A stretch of 64,000 nt of DNA, from the NCBI RefSeq assembly GCF_009677585.1, contig NZ_WKYV01000007.1, forward strand, positions 112,605 to 176,604, given 5' to 3'. The notes below the pieces were generated by a model that was not told the DNA's origin, made no database searches, and saw only the letters and a list, made by a program, of their open reading frames with translations. A program made the translations under genes and the position numbers. The DNA is from Lactonifactor sp. BIOML-A5. GTDB taxonomy: Bacteria > Bacillota > Clostridia > Lachnospirales > Lachnospiraceae. Positions 7,244-14,613 of the stretch are shown here, in pieces (positions within the stretch are counted from its first letter, which is position 1; every line of letters starts with the position of its first letter).

Positions 7244-8788
7244 ATGGCTATTACAACATTTGCAGCCGTGGATATAGGCTCTTATGATATCAGCATGAAG
7301 ATCTATGAGCTGTCCAAAAAATACGGAATGCATGAAATAGATGAAATCCGCAGTCCGCTTGAGCTGGGGAAAGATACGTATGTGACTGGAATGCTTAGTT
7401 TGGAGTCTCTGGATTCTCTCTGCACTGTCCTGAATGACTACAGACATATTATGGAGGGGTACAGAGTTGAGGATTATAAGGTTTGTGCCACCAGCTCTCT
7501 GCGGGAAGCGGAGAATATGTGGGTGATTCTGGAACAGATTTACAGAAGAACCGGGATGCATGTGGAAGTATTAAGCAATTCTGAGCAGCGGTTTCTGGGC
7601 TACAAGTCCATAGCCTCAAAGGAGAAGGATTTTACTGAGATTATTCAGAAGGGAACCGCTATTATAGAGGTGGGAGGAGGAAGCGTACAGGTTTCTCTTT
7701 TTGACAAAGACGCGCTGGTGACCACCCAGAATTTTAAACTGGGGAATCTGAGAATTCGTGAGAAGCTGCTTCCTGTGGAAAAGGAAACCATATATTACGA
7801 GCAGCTGGTAGAGGAATTGATTAACAATGAGATTCTCAGCTTTAAAAAGCTTCATCTGAAAGAACGGGAAATTAAAAATGTTATTCTGGTAGGTGATAAT
7901 TTTACGGAGGTGCTTTTCCGTAAGGGGGAAAATGGCAACCTATGCTCCACGATTGACAAGGCAACGTTTATGAATGTCTATGATCGCGTGGTTCCCTATT
8001 CACCCGAGCAGGTGGCTGTGGAATTCTCCCTGCCCCTTGAGTATGCGTCACTTCTCATCCCCTCGATTATTATTTTTAAAACTTTTATTGAGCAGTTTGG
8101 TGCAGAAACCATGTGGATCCCCGGAACACAGCTTACAGACGGTATGGCTTATGAGTATGGTGAAAGCCATAAAATCATAAGAACCAATCATAATTTTGAA
8201 AATGATATTATTGAAGCGGCCAGAAATATTGCAAAGCGGTATGTAAGCAGCAAAGGCCACGTCCAGGTTATGACCAGGATCGGACTTGTCATATTCGACA
8301 GTATGAAAAAATATCATGGCATGGGGAAAAGAGAGCGCCTCCTGCTGCAGATTGCTATTATTCTACATGACTGCGGCAAATATATCAGTCTGAGCAATGT
8401 AGGGGAATGCTCTTACAATATTATTATGTCAACGGAGATTATCGGTCTGTCTCATGCAGAGCGGGAAGTGATTGCCAATGTGGTCCGTTTTAATACAGTT
8501 CCCTATGTGTATTACGGGGAGGATGGCATTTACCAGGAAATGAAACAGGAAAACTATATCCTGGTGGGAAAACTGACAGCTATCCTCAGAATGGCGAATG
8601 CTCTGGACAGAAGCCATCTTCAGAAGATAGAAACGCTTCATGCTTCTGTAAAAGAGAACCGGCTGATCCTGTCCATTGAGAGTCAGGCGGATTTTACCCT
8701 GGAAGAAGGTCTGCTGGCAGACAAGATAAACTTTTTTGAGGAGATTTATTTTATCAGGCCGGAATTGAGAAGAAAAAGGAGAAAATAG
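7244..8788 (+). CDS. ppx: Exopolyphosphatase, Ppx/GppA family
   Basis: A 514-residue protein with an ASKHA-fold phosphatase half (AAVDIGSYDISMKI near residue 5; ATSSLREAEN near 83; IIEVGGGSVQVS near 141), followed by an HD-type C-terminal domain with HDCGKYISLSN near residue 370. It should remove terminal phosphate from polyphosphate and/or hydrolyse pppGpp to ppGpp. The initial glycine loop is DIGSY where many family members have DIGSNS. Start follows aaggggg. It lies 10 bases upstream of the polyphosphate kinase gene, a pairing that supports a polyphosphate role and argues for opposing activities set by regulation of the enzymes. Confidence 0.9.
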   Translation: MAITTFAAVDIGSYDISMKIYELSKKYGMHEIDEIRSPLELGKDTYVTGMLSLESLDSLCTVLNDYRHIMEGYRVEDYKVCATSSLREAENMWVILEQIYRRTGMHVEVLSNSEQRFLGYKSIASKEKDFTEIIQKGTAIIEVGGGSVQVSLFDKDALVTTQNFKLGNLRIREKLLPVEKETIYYEQLVEELINNEILSFKKLHLKEREIKNVILVGDNFTEVLFRKGENGNLCSTIDKATFMNVYDRVVPYSPEQVAVEFSLPLEYASLLIPSIIIFKTFIEQFGAETMWIPGTQLTDGMAYEYGESHKIIRTNHNFENDIIEAARNIAKRYVSSKGHVQVMTRIGLVIFDSMKKYHGMGKRERLLLQIAIILHDCGKYISLSNVGECSYNIIMSTEIIGLSHAEREVIANVVRFNTVPYVYYGEDGIYQEMKQENYILVGKLTAILRMANALDRSHLQKIETLHASVKENRLILSIESQADFTLEEGLLADKINFFEEIYFIRPELRRKRRK

Positions 8789-8798
8789 GAGGCATAAG

Positions 8799-10934
8799 AT
8801 GGAAATAGTAAATTATACAAACCCTGAATATTTCTGGAACCGGGAGCTGAGCTGGATTGGATTTAACGAGAGGGTATTAAGCGAAGCAAAAGATAAATCC
8901 CTGCCTCTGTTTGAAAGACTGAAATTTCTAAGTATAACAGCGTCAAATCTGGATGAGTTTTTTATGATACGGGTGGCATCCTTAAAGGATATGGTACATG
9001 CCAAATATACGAAGCCGGATATTGCAGGTATGCCTCCAAAAGAGCAGTTAAAGGAGATCAGCAAAAGCACCCAGGAACTGGTTGCTGCCCAGTACAATAC
9101 TTACAACCGTTCCCTGCTTCCGGCTCTGAAAAAATGCGGCCTGTCTCTCATTCGGGAGCATGAAGATCTGACAAAGCGTCAGTGTGCTTTTGCGGATCAA
9201 TATTTTGAAGATAATGTTTATCCGGTACTGACCCCCATGGCCATGGACTCTGCCCGGCCATTTCCACTTATCAGAAACAAGACACTGAATATCGGAGCAC
9301 TGATCTCTAAAAAGGATAAGAAGGGGAAAGACGAGCTGGAATTTGCAACTGTGCAGGTACCTTCAGTACTTCCCAGAATCATCCGGCTGCCGGAAGATGA
9401 AAAGGGGAATCAGGCAGTAATACTCCTGGAGGAAATTATTGAGCGGAATATCGGCAAACTCTTTTTGAATTTTGATGTTGTCTGCGCTTATCCTTACCGG
9501 ATTATGAGAAATGCAGATTTGACCATCGACGAAGATGAGGCGGCGGATCTTTTGAAAGAAATTCAAAAGCAGCTGAAAAAACGCCAGTGGGGTGAGGTGA
9601 TCCGCCTGGAAGTAGAAGACAAGATGGACGAACGCCTTCTGAAGATCCTAAAGGCAGAGTTTGCTATCAAAGATGAGGATATTTTTGCCATCAATGGGCC
9701 TCTGGACCTAACATTTCTTATGAAACTTTACGGAATGGATGGATTTGATGAATACAAGGCGCCAGGCTACAAACCTTGCCCGGTACCTGATATGCAGACA
9801 GATGAAGATATTTTCACACAAATACGAAGGAAGGATATCTTTCTCCATCATCCATATATGACGTTCAATCCTGTGGTGGATTTTGTGAGACAGGCTGCTA
9901 AGGATCCCGATGTACTGGCAATTAAACAGACATTATACAGAGTCAGCGGCAATTCCCCTATCATTGCTGCCCTGGCTCTTGCGGCTGAAAATGGGAAGCA
10001 GGTCACAGTTCTGGTAGAATTAAAGGCCAGATTTGACGAGGAAAATAATATCGAGTGGGCAAAAATGCTGGAGAAATCCGGCTGCCATGTAATCTATGGA
10101 CTGTTGGGGCTGAAAACTCACAGCAAGATAACCCTGGTAGTGCGCAGGGAAGAGGCAGGGATCCGCAGATATGTCCATTTGGGAACCGGAAATTACAACG
10201 ATACCACAGCTAAGCTGTATACAGACTGTGGAATTCTAACCTGTTCTGCCAGAATCGGAGAGGATGCCACCGCAGTATTTAACATGCTGTCAGGCTACTC
10301 TGAACCAAAGACTTGGAACAAATTGGTGGTTGCTCCTATCTGGATGAGGGACCGTTTCCTCCACCAGATAGAAATGGAGCGGGAAAACGCTGCAAATGGG
10401 CGCCCGGCGCATATCATAGCGAAGATGAACTCCCTGTGTGACAGGGATATTATAGCTGCCCTGTACGAAGCATCTGCTGCCGGCGTAAAAATTGATTTGA
10501 TTATCCGGGGCATTTGCTGTCTGAAGACAGGAATCCCGGGGGTCAGCGAGAATATCACCGTCCGTTCCATTATAGGAACCTTTCTGGAACACAGCAGAAT
10601 CTTTTACTTCTTCAGCAACGGCCAGGAAGAAATTTTTATGGGAAGCGCAGACTGGATGCCGAGAAATCTGGATAAACGAGTGGAGATTATCTTTCCTGTA
10701 GAGGACGAGAAAATTAAAGAAGAAATAAAACATATCCTGCAGATTCAGCTGGATGACAATGTGAAAGCTCATATCCTTCAGCCTGACGGTACTTATGAAA
10801 AAATAGATAAAAGGGGAAAAGTATTGGTAAATTCTCAGGATTATTTCTGCAGAGAAGCAGAAGAAAAGTCAAAAAGAACGGAAGAGATAGGGCATGATCA
10901 TATCTTCATTCCGGCAGAGGCACCTGAAGTTTAA
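8799..10934 (+). CDS. ppk1: Polyphosphate kinase 1
   Basis: A 711-residue Ppk1 of normal length that polymerises the gamma phosphate of ATP into inorganic polyphosphate. N-terminal ELSWIGFNERVL, the phospholipase-D-like catalytic half with GLKTHSKITLVVRRE (autophosphorylated histidine) near residue 447, HLGTGNYND, and the second histidine motif in the C-terminal part (SRIFYFFSNGQEEIFMGSADWMPRN, spread over about residues 597-625). The preceding ppx gene shares the operon. Three bases after the stop a 48-bp perfect palindrome begins, and an ordinary intrinsic terminator follows about 100 bases later. Confidence 0.97.
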   Translation: MEIVNYTNPEYFWNRELSWIGFNERVLSEAKDKSLPLFERLKFLSITASNLDEFFMIRVASLKDMVHAKYTKPDIAGMPPKEQLKEISKSTQELVAAQYNTYNRSLLPALKKCGLSLIREHEDLTKRQCAFADQYFEDNVYPVLTPMAMDSARPFPLIRNKTLNIGALISKKDKKGKDELEFATVQVPSVLPRIIRLPEDEKGNQAVILLEEIIERNIGKLFLNFDVVCAYPYRIMRNADLTIDEDEAADLLKEIQKQLKKRQWGEVIRLEVEDKMDERLLKILKAEFAIKDEDIFAINGPLDLTFLMKLYGMDGFDEYKAPGYKPCPVPDMQTDEDIFTQIRRKDIFLHHPYMTFNPVVDFVRQAAKDPDVLAIKQTLYRVSGNSPIIAALALAAENGKQVTVLVELKARFDEENNIEWAKMLEKSGCHVIYGLLGLKTHSKITLVVRREEAGIRRYVHLGTGNYNDTTAKLYTDCGILTCSARIGEDATAVFNMLSGYSEPKTWNKLVVAPIWMRDRFLHQIEMERENAANGRPAHIIAKMNSLCDRDIIAALYEASAAGVKIDLIIRGICCLKTGIPGVSENITVRSIIGTFLEHSRIFYFFSNGQEEIFMGSADWMPRNLDKRVEIIFPVEDEKIKEEIKHILQIQLDDNVKAHILQPDGTYEKIDKRGKVLVNSQDYFCREAEEKSKRTEEIGHDHIFIPAEAPEV

Positions 10935-10936
10935 AA

Positions 10937-10999
10937 CTTAATTGGGGACGTGTTCTTTCTAGAAAGAACACGTCCCCAATTAAGAGTGGCCTGTCCCTT
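10937..10999. repeat. REP-like palindromic element, copy 2 (48-bp perfect palindrome)
   Basis: Bases 10937-10984 form a perfect 24+24 palindrome with no loop, centred at 10960/10961, containing gggacgtgttcttt and its complement. A trailer tggcctgtcccttt follows at 10987-11000. It matches the element at 7077-7132 in core and trailer. It lacks a U-tract, so it is more a repeat element than a simple terminator. Confidence 0.85.
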
Positions 11000-11030
11000 T
11001 TAAGCTGAGACGAAAAGCCTTCTTACATTT

Positions 11031-11056
11031 TATAAAGGGCAACCTTTATAGTTTTT
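11031..11056 (+). terminator. Intrinsic terminator of ppx-ppk
   Basis: An 8-bp stem TATAAAGG / CCTTTATA closed by a GCAA tetraloop (GNRA type) and followed by gttttt. It is the likely transcription end of the polyphosphate operon. Confidence 0.65.
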
Positions 11057-11272
11057 CACTACAAAACCGTAGGTTATGTAGCACTAATTATAGTATTACA
11101 TGTTATCTACATTTTTGTGTATTCTTTATATATGTATTAAGTATACCGTCATATCAAATATCTTCAGAAAGTAGCAAATTATTAGTAATTCAACACTGAA
11201 GATTCAAGTTAATGGCGATACACCTGGCGTTTCAAGGATAATCTAGATTTCTATATTATAGTTATGAAAAAT
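11057..11272. other. AT-rich intergenic stretch with no recognised feature
   Basis: About 215 bases of AT-rich DNA between the ppk terminator and the tRNA-Glu terminator. I see no coding frame with a ribosome site, no tRNA and no known RNA motif here. Confidence 0.5.
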
Positions 11273-11307
11273 AAAAAGGATTCCTTTCAATTCCAGGAAT
11301 CCTTTTT
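11273..11307 (-). terminator. Terminator of tRNA-Glu
   Basis: The arms aaaaaggattcc (11273-11284) and ggaatccttttt (11296-11307) form a perfect 12-bp stem with an 11-base loop. Read on the minus strand, the hairpin ends in a T-run and lies 15 bases beyond the tRNA 3' end. The symmetrical A/T ends could serve either strand. Confidence 0.8.
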
Positions 11308-11321
11308 ATGGCTTATTTAAA

Positions 11322-11393
11322 CAGTTCGTAGGGGAATCGAACCCCTGTTTCCGCCGTGAGAGGGCGGCGTCTTAACCGCTTGACCAACGAACC
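11322..11393 (-). tRNA. tRNA-Glu, anticodon CUC
   Basis: Read on the minus strand this folds as a full cloverleaf: acceptor GGTTCGT with ACGAACT, a D arm with the GGTCAAGCGGTTAAGAC pattern, anticodon stem CCGCC/GGCGG with loop CTCTCAC giving anticodon CTC, and a T arm GGGG-TTCGATT-CCCC. It decodes GAG. The 3' CCA is not encoded and must be added by the CCA enzyme. The discriminator base is G. It has its own promoter, is a single-gene unit and is followed by a perfect hairpin terminator. Confidence 0.93.
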
Positions 11394-11414
11394 ATATCTC
11401 AACCGTGCTTGTAT

Positions 11415-11458
11415 ATAATATAACATTTCTTGAAAAAATGCAAGCTTTTTTGTATAAT
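11415..11458. promoter_or_regulatory. Overlapping divergent promoters for tRNA-Glu and the PHP gene
   Basis: Minus strand: -35 TTGCAT (11438-11443) and -10 TATTAT (11415-11420), 17-base spacer, for tRNA-Glu. Plus strand: -35 TTGAAA (11430-11435) and -10 TATAAT (11453-11458), 17-base spacer, for the phosphoesterase gene. Each -35 box lies within the other promoter's spacer, so polymerase binding should be mutually exclusive. Confidence 0.7.
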
Positions 11459-11489
11459 TATTTTAAAAAAAATTTTAAGGAGTAATTTC

Positions 11490-12335
11490 ATGCCAGAATT
11501 TGTTGATTTACACGTTCATTCCACCTGCTCAGACGGCACCTATTCGCCTTCAGAGTTGGTACAATATGCAGCTCAGAAAGGGCTGAAAGCCTTTGCCCTT
11601 ACAGATCATGATACCACCGACGGCATTCCCGAAGCCGTTGAAGAAGGCAGACACCTGGGTGTAAGAGTTATTCCGGGGATAGAACTATCTACAAATTATT
11701 GGGGAAAAGATATTCATATCGTAGGGCTTGGGATTGATATTGGAGACTATCATTTTCAAAACGAGCTGAAACGGTTTCAGAACTCCAGAGATATTCGTAA
11801 TCTAAAAATGATTACCAAACTGCAAGAGGCAGGCATTGGAATTTCATACGATTCTATGAAGGCTGCTTTCTCAGATGCTGTTTGGACCAGGGCACACTTT
11901 GCACGTTATCTGCTGGATCACAAATACGTTCGTTCCATGCCTGAGGCATTTGATCGCTATCTGGGTGACTATGCCCCTTGCTTTGTTCCCAGAGAGAAGG
12001 TAACCCCTTTTCAGGCTATACACCTGATCCACCAGGGAAAAGGAGCGGCTGTTCTAGCCCACCCTCTCCTTTATCATCTATCGGATGCCAATCTGGAAAA
12101 ATTGGTCACAGAGCTGAAACATGCAGGCCTGGATGCCCTGGAAGCTATTTATTCTACAAATAGATGGGTAGACGAGACGAATATGACACATCTGGCAAAA
12201 CGTCATTGTCTGAAAATCTCAGGGGGTTCAGACTTCCATGGGAGCAATAAGCCGGATATTGACCTGGGGACAGGTAAGGGAAACCTAAAAATTCCCCTTG
12301 AGCTTTTAGAAAATATGCTAAATATTAAATTATAA
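11490..12335 (+). CDS. PHP-domain metal-dependent phosphoesterase (TrpH/YciV-like)
   Basis: A 281-residue PHP protein. The metal-binding motifs are visible in order: DLHVHSTCSDGTYSP (residues 5-19), LTDHDTTDGIPEA near 38-50, GIELS near 64, AVLAHP near 190 and GGSDFHGSN near 250. Members of the TrpH/YciV branch remove phosphate from 3',5'-bisphosphonucleotides or trim the 5' ends of rRNA; which activity applies here is not visible. I used the ATG at 11490 behind taaggagt because an upstream in-frame start would lie inside the promoter. It is transcribed divergently from tRNA-Glu. Confidence 0.88.
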   Translation: MPEFVDLHVHSTCSDGTYSPSELVQYAAQKGLKAFALTDHDTTDGIPEAVEEGRHLGVRVIPGIELSTNYWGKDIHIVGLGIDIGDYHFQNELKRFQNSRDIRNLKMITKLQEAGIGISYDSMKAAFSDAVWTRAHFARYLLDHKYVRSMPEAFDRYLGDYAPCFVPREKVTPFQAIHLIHQGKGAAVLAHPLLYHLSDANLEKLVTELKHAGLDALEAIYSTNRWVDETNMTHLAKRHCLKISGGSDFHGSNKPDIDLGTGKGNLKIPLELLENMLNIKL

Positions 12336-12346
12336 TGGAAAGTAAA

Positions 12347-12375
12347 TTGATTTATTCTCTAATCTAAGATATAGT
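12347..12375 (+). promoter_or_regulatory. Promoter upstream of the DUF3784/PAP2 pair
   Basis: -35 TTGATT (12347-12352) and -10 TATAGT (12370-12375) with a 17-base spacer, 27 bases before the DUF3784 gene, whose ribosome site is aggaagg. Confidence 0.6.
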
Positions 12376-12402
12376 GATAAAGATAGAGGAAGGAGGTTTT
12401 CC

Positions 12403-12717
12403 ATGGGACACGTACAGTCTTTTGACTATTTTATCCTGGCTATCCTTGTAATCCTGACCCTTATTATGCTGGCAGGAAAGGGAAGCTGGCTTTTAAGTAT
12501 GGGGAAATCGGGCAAAGAAGCCATGAAGATCTATGATGAGAAAAAAGCAACCCGGTTAATGACCGTAATGGTGGTACTAATCACCATTGTTCAGGCTGCG
12601 TTTGTATTTCTGTCTGACAAGTTTACCGTGATTCGCATGATCTACGGTCCGGCCATTATTGTTGTTGCAATTGTCTGCCTTGTGGTCATGACGACTAAAT
12701 GTAAAATAAAAAAATAA
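12403..12717 (+). CDS. DUF3784-like small membrane protein
   Basis: A 104-residue protein with three predicted membrane segments (about 9-26, 50-68 and 77-97). The loop between the first two, GKGSWLLSMG..GKEAMKIYDEKKATRL, matches the DUF3784 pattern (GKG..L..G...........YD.KK..R). No function is known for the family. It precedes a PAP2-type phosphatase by 17 bases and probably shares its transcript. Start is the ATG after aggaaggagg. Confidence 0.75.
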   Translation: MGHVQSFDYFILAILVILTLIMLAGKGSWLLSMGKSGKEAMKIYDEKKATRLMTVMVVLITIVQAAFVFLSDKFTVIRMIYGPAIIVVAIVCLVVMTTKCKIKK

Positions 12718-12734
12718 ATTATAGGAGGATTTCA

Positions 12735-13256
12735 ATGGAATTCGCAATCCTGGACAGCCTACAAAAGATACATACTCCCATGCTGGATACTATTATGACA
12801 TCTGTAACAAAGCTGGGTAATTCAGGAATCATATGGATTCTAACAGGAATTGTACTCTTGTGTATTCCAAAATACAGAAAAGGCGGGGTACTTGTTATGC
12901 TGGCGCTGATTCTGAATCTGATCCTGGGGAACCTGATTCTTAAAAATCTGATTGCCAGGGAACGGCCCTGTTGGATTAAGGACGGAATTGAGCTTCTCAT
13001 AGCAGTTCCCAGGGATTATTCCTTTCCCTCCGGGCACACCATGTCGGGGTTTGCTGCGGCAACCGCAATCTGGTTTACGGAGAAACGACTGGGAATAGCT
13101 GCCTTTCTTCTGGCCGCCCTGATTGGGTTCTCGCGCTTATACCTGTATGTGCATTTTCCCACAGATGTGCTGGCAGGCGCTGTTCTGGGGATTTTGGTAG
13201 GAATAGCGGCAAAAGGACTTCTGGGTATGAAAAAAATAAAACAAAACACGAAATGA
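12735..13256 (+). CDS. PAP2-family membrane phosphatase
   Basis: A 173-residue integral membrane protein with all three PAP2 catalytic motifs: a K..I.RERPCW-type motif near residues 70-78, PSGHTMSGF near 97-105 and the SRLYLYVHFPTDVLAG segment near 134-149. Members dephosphorylate undecaprenyl pyrophosphate or phosphatidic-acid-type lipids on the outer face of the membrane; here carrier-lipid recycling is the most likely role but is inferred only from size and topology. It follows the DUF3784 gene and ends at a clear terminator. Confidence 0.88.
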   Translation: MEFAILDSLQKIHTPMLDTIMTSVTKLGNSGIIWILTGIVLLCIPKYRKGGVLVMLALILNLILGNLILKNLIARERPCWIKDGIELLIAVPRDYSFPSGHTMSGFAAATAIWFTEKRLGIAAFLLAALIGFSRLYLYVHFPTDVLAGAVLGILVGIAAKGLLGMKKIKQNTK

Positions 13257-13263
13257 TTCGTTC

Positions 13264-13297
13264 TGCGGTGTAACATTTTATGTTATGCCGCATTTTT
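13264..13297 (+). terminator. Intrinsic terminator after the PAP2 gene
   Basis: A 13-bp stem (tgcggtgtaacat with atgttatgccgca, two G-U pairs) with a 3-base loop, followed directly by TTTTTG. Confidence 0.8.
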
Positions 13298-13390
13298 GTT
13301 AAAAATTTTACGAATCCGGGTCTGGTATTTTCCTGCCTTTTATGGCAAAATAGAAATGTTTGAAAATTATCAGGAAGAAGAGAAAGAACT

Positions 13391-14143
13391 ATGGATTATG
13401 AAAAACTGCTGGATCGTATTCTGGAACTGGGGGCGCAGATGCTTATGGCCGGCGCAGAGATCAGCCGGGTAGAGGATTCTGTGACCAGAATCTGCAGCGC
13501 TTATGAGATGGAGAAGTCAGATGTGTTTTCCATAACCTCCTGTTTGATCGTCACCATTCATACCAAAGAGGGACGGATCCTGACGCAGGTCAGGCGGATT
13601 CTGGCTTATGATACAGACCTGGAGAGACTGGAGCGGTGCAACCGCCTATCCAGGGATATCTGCGAATATCATTTGAGCATTGAGGCGATCGATGAACGTC
13701 TGGAGCGGATCCGCAACAGCAAAACATATCCCGAATTTATTATGTGCCTGGCCTATGTAATGATATCCGCATGTTTTTCTGTGTTTTTTGGAGGCGACTG
13801 TATGGATGCAGTCGCTGCTGCAGTTACCGGACTTGTCATCCGCTGTATGGTAAAGCTGAATGAACGGGTGGGAATGAACCGAATCATTAAAAATATTATC
13901 TGTTCGGCAGCAGGGGGGCTGTGTGCCTGGATTCTGACCCGTATGGGGCTGGGGCATTCTATTGATAAGATTATTATCGGCAATATTATGCTGCTTGTGC
14001 CGGGAGTGGCCCTCACCAATGGGGTCAGGGATATGATACACGGAGATATTATCTCAGGAGGACTTCGCCTGCTGGAGGCTGTGCTGATTTCCGTTGCCCT
14101 GGCAGTCGGCTTTGCAATTGTATTAATTCCATTAGGAGCATAA
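13391..14143 (+). CDS. Threonine/serine exporter, ThrE N-terminal-domain subunit
   Basis: A 250-residue protein matching the N-terminal half of ThrE (PF06738): a cytosolic portion beginning with ILELGAQMLMAGAEISRVEDSVTRIC, then about five membrane segments from residue 117 onward, including GVALTNGVRDMIHGDIISG. In Corynebacterium the ThrE protein exports threonine and serine by proton antiport as a single chain; in Firmicutes it is commonly split. The partner half begins three bases after this stop, so both would be made together. Substrate is inferred from family only. Confidence 0.88.
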   Translation: MDYEKLLDRILELGAQMLMAGAEISRVEDSVTRICSAYEMEKSDVFSITSCLIVTIHTKEGRILTQVRRILAYDTDLERLERCNRLSRDICEYHLSIEAIDERLERIRNSKTYPEFIMCLAYVMISACFSVFFGGDCMDAVAAAVTGLVIRCMVKLNERVGMNRIIKNIICSAAGGLCAWILTRMGLGHSIDKIIIGNIMLLVPGVALTNGVRDMIHGDIISGGLRLLEAVLISVALAVGFAIVLIPLGA

Positions 14144-14146
14144 ATT

Positions 14147-14596
14147 ATGAGCAAATATATCATACAGATTATTATGGCCGCATTTGGGTCCATGGGGTTT
14201 TCCATCTTTTTTAATATAAAACGTTCGAAGCTCATTCTGGTTACCATAGGAGGGGGCGCCACCTGGGCAGTCTTTCTGGCCGCCCAGCATTTCTCTCAGA
14301 GCGAAGTGGTGGGACTTCTTGCTGCCTCCGCCTTTGCTTCAGTGATGGCAGAGATATTTGCAAGGGTTTTGAAAACCCCTGTAATTACACTGCTGGTTCC
14401 CTTTTTGATCCCTCTGATCCCGGGAGGAAATCTCTACTACACGATGAACTTTTTTGTCAGAGGACAGGCTGATGAGTTCGGGCGCTATGCCAGATGGGTG
14501 CTGCAGGAAGCCGGATCCATTGCCATTGGGATTATTCTGATAACCTCAGTGATGCAGATAATCGGAAAAATTCAGAGGAAGCTTGAAAATAAATAA
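14147..14596 (+). CDS. Threonine/serine exporter, ThrE C-terminal-domain subunit
   Basis: A 149-residue membrane protein with about four or five segments and the family signature PFLIPLIPGGNLYYTMNFFVRG near residues 85-107 (ThrE_2, PF12821). It completes the split exporter with the preceding gene, from which it is separated by three bases. The ATG overlaps no other feature and the next gene, parE, begins 17 bases on, so exporter and topoisomerase genes may share a transcript. Confidence 0.86.
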   Translation: MSKYIIQIIMAAFGSMGFSIFFNIKRSKLILVTIGGGATWAVFLAAQHFSQSEVVGLLAASAFASVMAEIFARVLKTPVITLLVPFLIPLIPGGNLYYTMNFFVRGQADEFGRYARWVLQEAGSIAIGIILITSVMQIIGKIQRKLENK

Positions 14597-14613
14597 GGGA
14601 AAGGATTGTTAGT

